Shown in pieces: positions 62,053 through 64,000 of a stretch of DNA of 64,000 nt. The stretch spans positions 7,744 through 71,743 of the forward strand of contig DATGWL010000129.1 in assembly GCA_035299505.1 (NCBI GenBank). Direction: 5' to 3'. Origin of the DNA: M3007 sp035299505 (GTDB lineage: Bacteria > Bacteroidota > Bacteroidia > Chitinophagales > Saprospiraceae). The translations under genes were made by a program, and so were the position numbers. A model generated the notes under the pieces. That model searched no databases and was not told the origin of the DNA. It saw nothing but the letters and a program-made list of their open reading frames with translations. Each line of letters starts with the position of its first letter. Position 1 is the first letter of the stretch.

Positions 62053-62062
62053 TTTTAATCAA

Positions 62063-63436
62063 ATGCGAATACTGTTAACAACAATTGGACTTATGGCTAC
62101 CTCGGTTAGCGTTGCACAAGATTGGGAGCAGGTTGGAAATATTAACTACGCAGTGGATCATCTCTTCGCTGATACCGTAGATGGAAGTCTGTATGTGGGT
62201 GGCAATTTCCGATTTTTTAACGGAATCGAAACAAGAGGTATCTTTCGATTAGATAGCTCAGGCAACGTTCATCAGTTAGGCACTGGGCAGGATGGTTGTG
62301 GCCCATTTAATTGTTATCCTGTCAAAACGATTAACAGATACAAAGATGAAATCTACATTGGTTGGACGCCTGAAACCATAAATGGTGGTACCATTGTTAA
62401 TGGTATTGCCCGTTGGGATGGAACCACCTGGAAGCCGTTGCAAAATGGCTTTCAGGAAGGTTCATCCAACCAATTCATGGTGCATGACGGCAGCCTTTAT
62501 GTGGCCGGCGCTTTTGAACTCGCTATTGGTACAGATACCACTTATGGTATTGCTAAATGGGACGGAACCAACTGGGAGAGTTTAGATTTCCCGGTTTACC
62601 TTGAAGATTTTCCATTGGCCCAGGATGCCGTATGGTTTAAGGAGAAATTATATTTGGGAGGTGGATTCTTTTTTGGGGTTGAAGGCGGTTTTATTTTGGA
62701 TATTGCCAGTTACGACGGACAAACTTGGTCAGCGGTTGGAGAGGGGATCAAAGGATTTGCCTGGCATGGTATTAAGGATATGATTGTGTACAAAGATGAA
62801 CTGTATGTATGTGGGTCGTTCAGGAAAATTGATGGCAATGTTGGTAACAAAGTCATGCGTTGGGATGGTTGGCAATGGAAGGAAGTTGGTGGAGGATTAT
62901 GTGAACCTAACGCCATTGCTAATGATCTGCTGATTCATGATGACAAACTGTATGTGATTGGCATTTTTAATTGTGTTGGTGATGGGCTGCCGGTCAGCAA
63001 CATCGCTACTTGGGATGGAGAACGTTGGTGTAGTGTGGGAAACAGTTATTTCGACAACAAAATAACGGCCATATCCTTTTGGAAGGATGAGCTTTATGTT
63101 GGAGGAGGTTTTAACCATATAGATGGAGAGGAGGTTTGGTGGTTCGCCAAATTCATCGGCGATCACTCCACCGATATCTGCTCCGAGCCGGTCTCCTCAG
63201 CCCAGGAGTCCTCCCAGCAAGCATTTGCCATCTGGCCCAATCCTGCCACATCAACCTTGCAGATTCAGGCTCCGGCGCCTCTGGAGTTTGTGCAGGTGTA
63301 CGATGCAATGGGGCGGGTGGTGCTGCAATCCACAGTGGGTAACGAGGTCTCTGTGGCGCATTTACCCGCGGGTTTGTATTTCGTTTCCGCTAGGGCCGGA
63401 GGAACGGTATGGGGAGCGCGGTTTGTGAAGGAGTGA
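62063..63436 (+). CDS. T9SS type A secreted beta-propeller-like protein
   Basis: A 457-aa exported protein with a short signal peptide (MRILLTTIGLMATSVSVAQ). Repeats of ~45 residues follow: GSLYVGGNFRFFNGIETRGI, RYKDEIYIGWTP, GIARWDGTTWKPLQNGF, YKDELYVCGSFRKIDGNVGNKVMRWDGWQWKEVGGGL. The C-terminal tail is a T9SS type A sorting domain: FAIWPNPATSTLQIQAP, VQVYDAMGRVVLQST, HLPAGLYFVSARAGG. It is 10 bp after the large SBBP gene, so probably cotranscribed. It is homologous to the next, partial gene. Ligand unknown. Confidence 0.9.
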   Translation: MRILLTTIGLMATSVSVAQDWEQVGNINYAVDHLFADTVDGSLYVGGNFRFFNGIETRGIFRLDSSGNVHQLGTGQDGCGPFNCYPVKTINRYKDEIYIGWTPETINGGTIVNGIARWDGTTWKPLQNGFQEGSSNQFMVHDGSLYVAGAFELAIGTDTTYGIAKWDGTNWESLDFPVYLEDFPLAQDAVWFKEKLYLGGGFFFGVEGGFILDIASYDGQTWSAVGEGIKGFAWHGIKDMIVYKDELYVCGSFRKIDGNVGNKVMRWDGWQWKEVGGGLCEPNAIANDLLIHDDKLYVIGIFNCVGDGLPVSNIATWDGERWCSVGNSYFDNKITAISFWKDELYVGGGFNHIDGEEVWWFAKFIGDHSTDICSEPVSSAQESSQQAFAIWPNPATSTLQIQAPAPLEFVQVYDAMGRVVLQSTVGNEVSVAHLPAGLYFVSARAGGTVWGARFVKE

Positions 63437-63457
63437 GGAAATAAAAACCAAAGCATT

Positions 63458-64000
63458 ATGTCAAAATCAATTCTATTTATTTTCTTTTGTTTGTCATCCT
63501 GCACTGTTTACTCCCAAAACTGGCAACAGGTAGGAAGTTTAAATAATGCACCAATTGCAGTTCTGAATGACACCATTTCAGGCTTGCTGTACCTTTCTGG
63601 TGGCTTTAGGCTAAACGGAACCGATACAATAGACGGTTTTTGTGCCTATGATGGCAATTCAATCACCTCTTTTGGACGAAGATCCGATTGTGTAAGTTTT
63701 GGATGCACACCTGCCTACTTAATTGCACGCTATGGTGAACATATTTATTTAAGCAGCACAAGTTTGAATATTATAGGCGGTGTTGACGTAGACGGCATTG
63801 GCAAATGGGATGGAACAGCCTGGTCACCAGGCATGCCCGGACTTAAGTACACTGATGACAATGATCCCAGCTTGGATAGTTACTTCATTCAGGACGGAAA
63901 TTTTTATGCGGTGGGTATTTTTAGGACAGCTGAAGGAGATACCTGTAACTCTGTTGCATACTGGAATGGCCAAAATTGGACGGGATTAAATTTTCCTCCA
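63458..64000 (+). CDS. Paralogue of the 62063 gene, secreted repeat protein (3' end beyond window)
   Basis: The frame from the ATG at 63458 runs open to the right edge (181 codons). Signal peptide MSKSILFIFFCLSSCTVYSQ, then NWQQVGSLNNAPIAVLNDTISGLLYLSGGF, the same opening pattern as the 62063 protein (DWEQVGNINYAVDHLFAD...SLYVGGNF). GIGKWDGTAWSPG and VAYWNGQNWTGL repeat the WDG.W motif. It is 21 bp downstream of that gene and probably cotranscribed. The sorting tail is outside the window. Confidence 0.85.
   Translation, partial: MSKSILFIFFCLSSCTVYSQNWQQVGSLNNAPIAVLNDTISGLLYLSGGFRLNGTDTIDGFCAYDGNSITSFGRRSDCVSFGCTPAYLIARYGEHIYLSSTSLNIIGGVDVDGIGKWDGTAWSPGMPGLKYTDDNDPSLDSYFIQDGNFYAVGIFRTAEGDTCNSVAYWNGQNWTGLNFPP

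Overview
The window looks like chromosomal DNA of a Bacteroidota bacterium, most likely of the Saprospiria/Chitinophagia type. The signs are several secreted proteins with C-terminal type IX secretion (T9SS) sorting domains (types A and B), lipoproteins, a bactofilin, a DUF3822 gene beside rsmD, long Bacteroidota-style hypotheticals, few Shine-Dalgarno sequences, and upstream boxes fitting the Bacteroidota promoter (TTG, about 20 bp, TAnnTTTG). No rRNA, phage, intact insertion sequence or CRISPR array was seen. One tRNA gene, Arg(CCU), is present.

Layout. 0-2.7 kb: 5' part of a giant secreted adhesin-like protein (minus strand). 2.8-21.6 kb: housekeeping block: tsaD with a membrane protein and a cytochrome c lipoprotein, bactofilin, DUF3822-rsmD, a LuxE-like enzyme, a YfcE-type phosphoesterase, tRNA-Arg, a 46-aa ORF, an acyltransferase with ychF, a SPOR/TraB/WbqC operon, fabH, anmK, kdsB, a LysM protein, a lipoprotein and ribH. 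21.8-23.2 kb: arginine decarboxylase. 23.3-33.0 kb: a long plus-strand cluster of planctomycete-type genes (cytochrome/DUF1549/DUF1553, DUF1501, NHL propeller, two proteins sharing a chitobiase-C/discoidin-like module) followed by a two-gene ABC transporter. 33.0-37.9 kb: an accessory zone with repeated intergenic sequences, a T9SS type B protein, a DUF4304-like gene and an AT-rich PD-(D/E)XK nuclease-like gene. 37.9-42.4 kb: fdhB-fdhA, an NAD-type formate dehydrogenase. 42.4-47.7 kb: a SUMF1-type protein, a lipoprotein and a large FN3/glycosidase-like T9SS protein. 47.8-57.7 kb: GTP cyclohydrolase II homologue, SMC, DUF3137, NlpC/P60, PBP4-type DacB, an APC permease and DUF2071. 58-64 kb: three plus-strand secreted repeat proteins, the last cut by the window edge.

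How the parts fit. Cell-envelope functions dominate: peptidoglycan recycling and trimming (anmK, dacB, NlpC/P60, LysM), LPS Kdo activation (kdsB), fatty-acid initiation (fabH) and many exported proteins. The most unusual unit is the 23.3-31.3 kb cluster, which combines two heme-c proteins, a Tat-exported DUF1501 protein, a propeller and carbohydrate-binding-like modules. Other points worth checking are a GTP cyclohydrolase II homologue with the catalytic Tyr replaced, two long palindromes sharing one core, a dispersed intergenic repeat around the nuclease-like gene, and a direct repeat flanking a palindromic insert at 27.1-27.4 kb. All calls come from reading the sequence; no database search was run.
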